From positions 1 to 64,000 of the forward strand of contig NZ_JACGWU010000005.1 of NCBI RefSeq assembly GCF_014137865.1: a stretch of 64,000 nucleotides of DNA, given 5' to 3'. A program made the translations under genes and the position numbers. Shown here in pieces: positions 63,971-64,000 of this stretch. Under the pieces are notes generated by a model that saw only the letters and a program-made list of their open reading frames with translations, searched no databases and was not told the DNA's origin. This stretch comes from Alpinimonas psychrophila. GTDB taxonomy: Bacteria > Actinomycetota > Actinomycetes > Actinomycetales > Microbacteriaceae. Each line of letters starts with the position of its first letter. The stretch's first letter is position 1.

Positions 63971-64000
63971 TTACTTGGCGGCACCAAGCTCGGTGAGCTT
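63971..64000 (-). CDS. C-terminal end of a minus-strand gene (rest outside window)
   Basis: Ten codons including TAA are visible, ending KLTELGAAK. The position 18 bp from the terminator supports a real gene end. The family cannot be told. Confidence 0.5.
   Translation of the reverse strand, partial: KLTELGAAK

Overview
The window is a stretch of a high-GC Gram-positive chromosome, most likely from the Microbacteriaceae (Actinobacteria). The evidence is menaquinone biosynthesis (menA, B, C, D, E, F and G), a System II cytochrome c maturation operon, a short archaeal-type AspRS, an LTRREIR motif in the M23 envelope protein, and many genes whose start codon lies only 6-9 nt after a TANNNT -10 box and therefore look leaderless. 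The genus assignment is inference.

Layout. 1-7.5 kb is an accessory region with long weakly coding stretches. It holds a coiled-coil protein, an ABM monooxygenase, an FMN reductase, a GlxA/AraC regulator with a perfect palindrome in front, a tiny membrane protein, a DMT exporter and an HTH/nucleotidyltransferase toxin-antitoxin-like pair. It is bounded by a 32-nt fragment of tRNA-Met on the left and by tRNA-Met plus tRNA-Thr on the right, so it may be an old tRNA-targeted island that lost its integrase. 7.5-12.7 kb carries an M23 envelope protein, an inositol-phosphatase-like enzyme, a BadF-type sugar kinase, an aldo/keto reductase and a DUF1932 dehydrogenase. 12.65-19.45 kb is a tight minus-strand operon for the complete protocatechuate 4,5-cleavage pathway (ligK-U-J-I-A-B-C) headed by an IclR regulator. 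19.6-27.4 kb holds an ABC-F protein, an amidohydrolase, a frameshifted FUSC-like membrane gene, a DrrAB-type exporter and an MFS exporter.

27.55-35.23 kb is a 7.7-kb integrated element in the 3' half of tRNA-Tyr. It has perfect 51-bp direct repeats at both ends, 11-bp arm-type repeats inside each end, a tyrosine integrase, an AlpA-type HTH protein and a phage-like replication protein. Its cargo looks defensive: a membrane-anchored HNH nuclease fused to DUF805 and Excalibur domains, and an Abi_2/AbiF-type HEPN protein in a neighbourhood rich in hairpins and repeated stem-loops. About 1.7 kb between these two genes has little convincing coding sequence and is the best place in the window to look for an undescribed RNA or small-protein system.

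35.3-45.7 kb returns to chromosomal genes: a lytic transglycosylase, yajQ, an MFS exporter, a carboxylesterase, an NmrA/hydrolase/TetR operon, and a divergent amidohydrolase plus amino-acid permease with a clear TetR-type operator between them. 45.7-61.6 kb is a respiratory-chain district: an FprA-type reductase, a long-chain polyprenyl diphosphate synthase, the men genes, then ccsB-resB-ccdA-tlpA behind a histidine phosphatase. The window ends with an alpha/beta hydrolase, aspS, a strong terminator and the last codons of a minus-strand gene.
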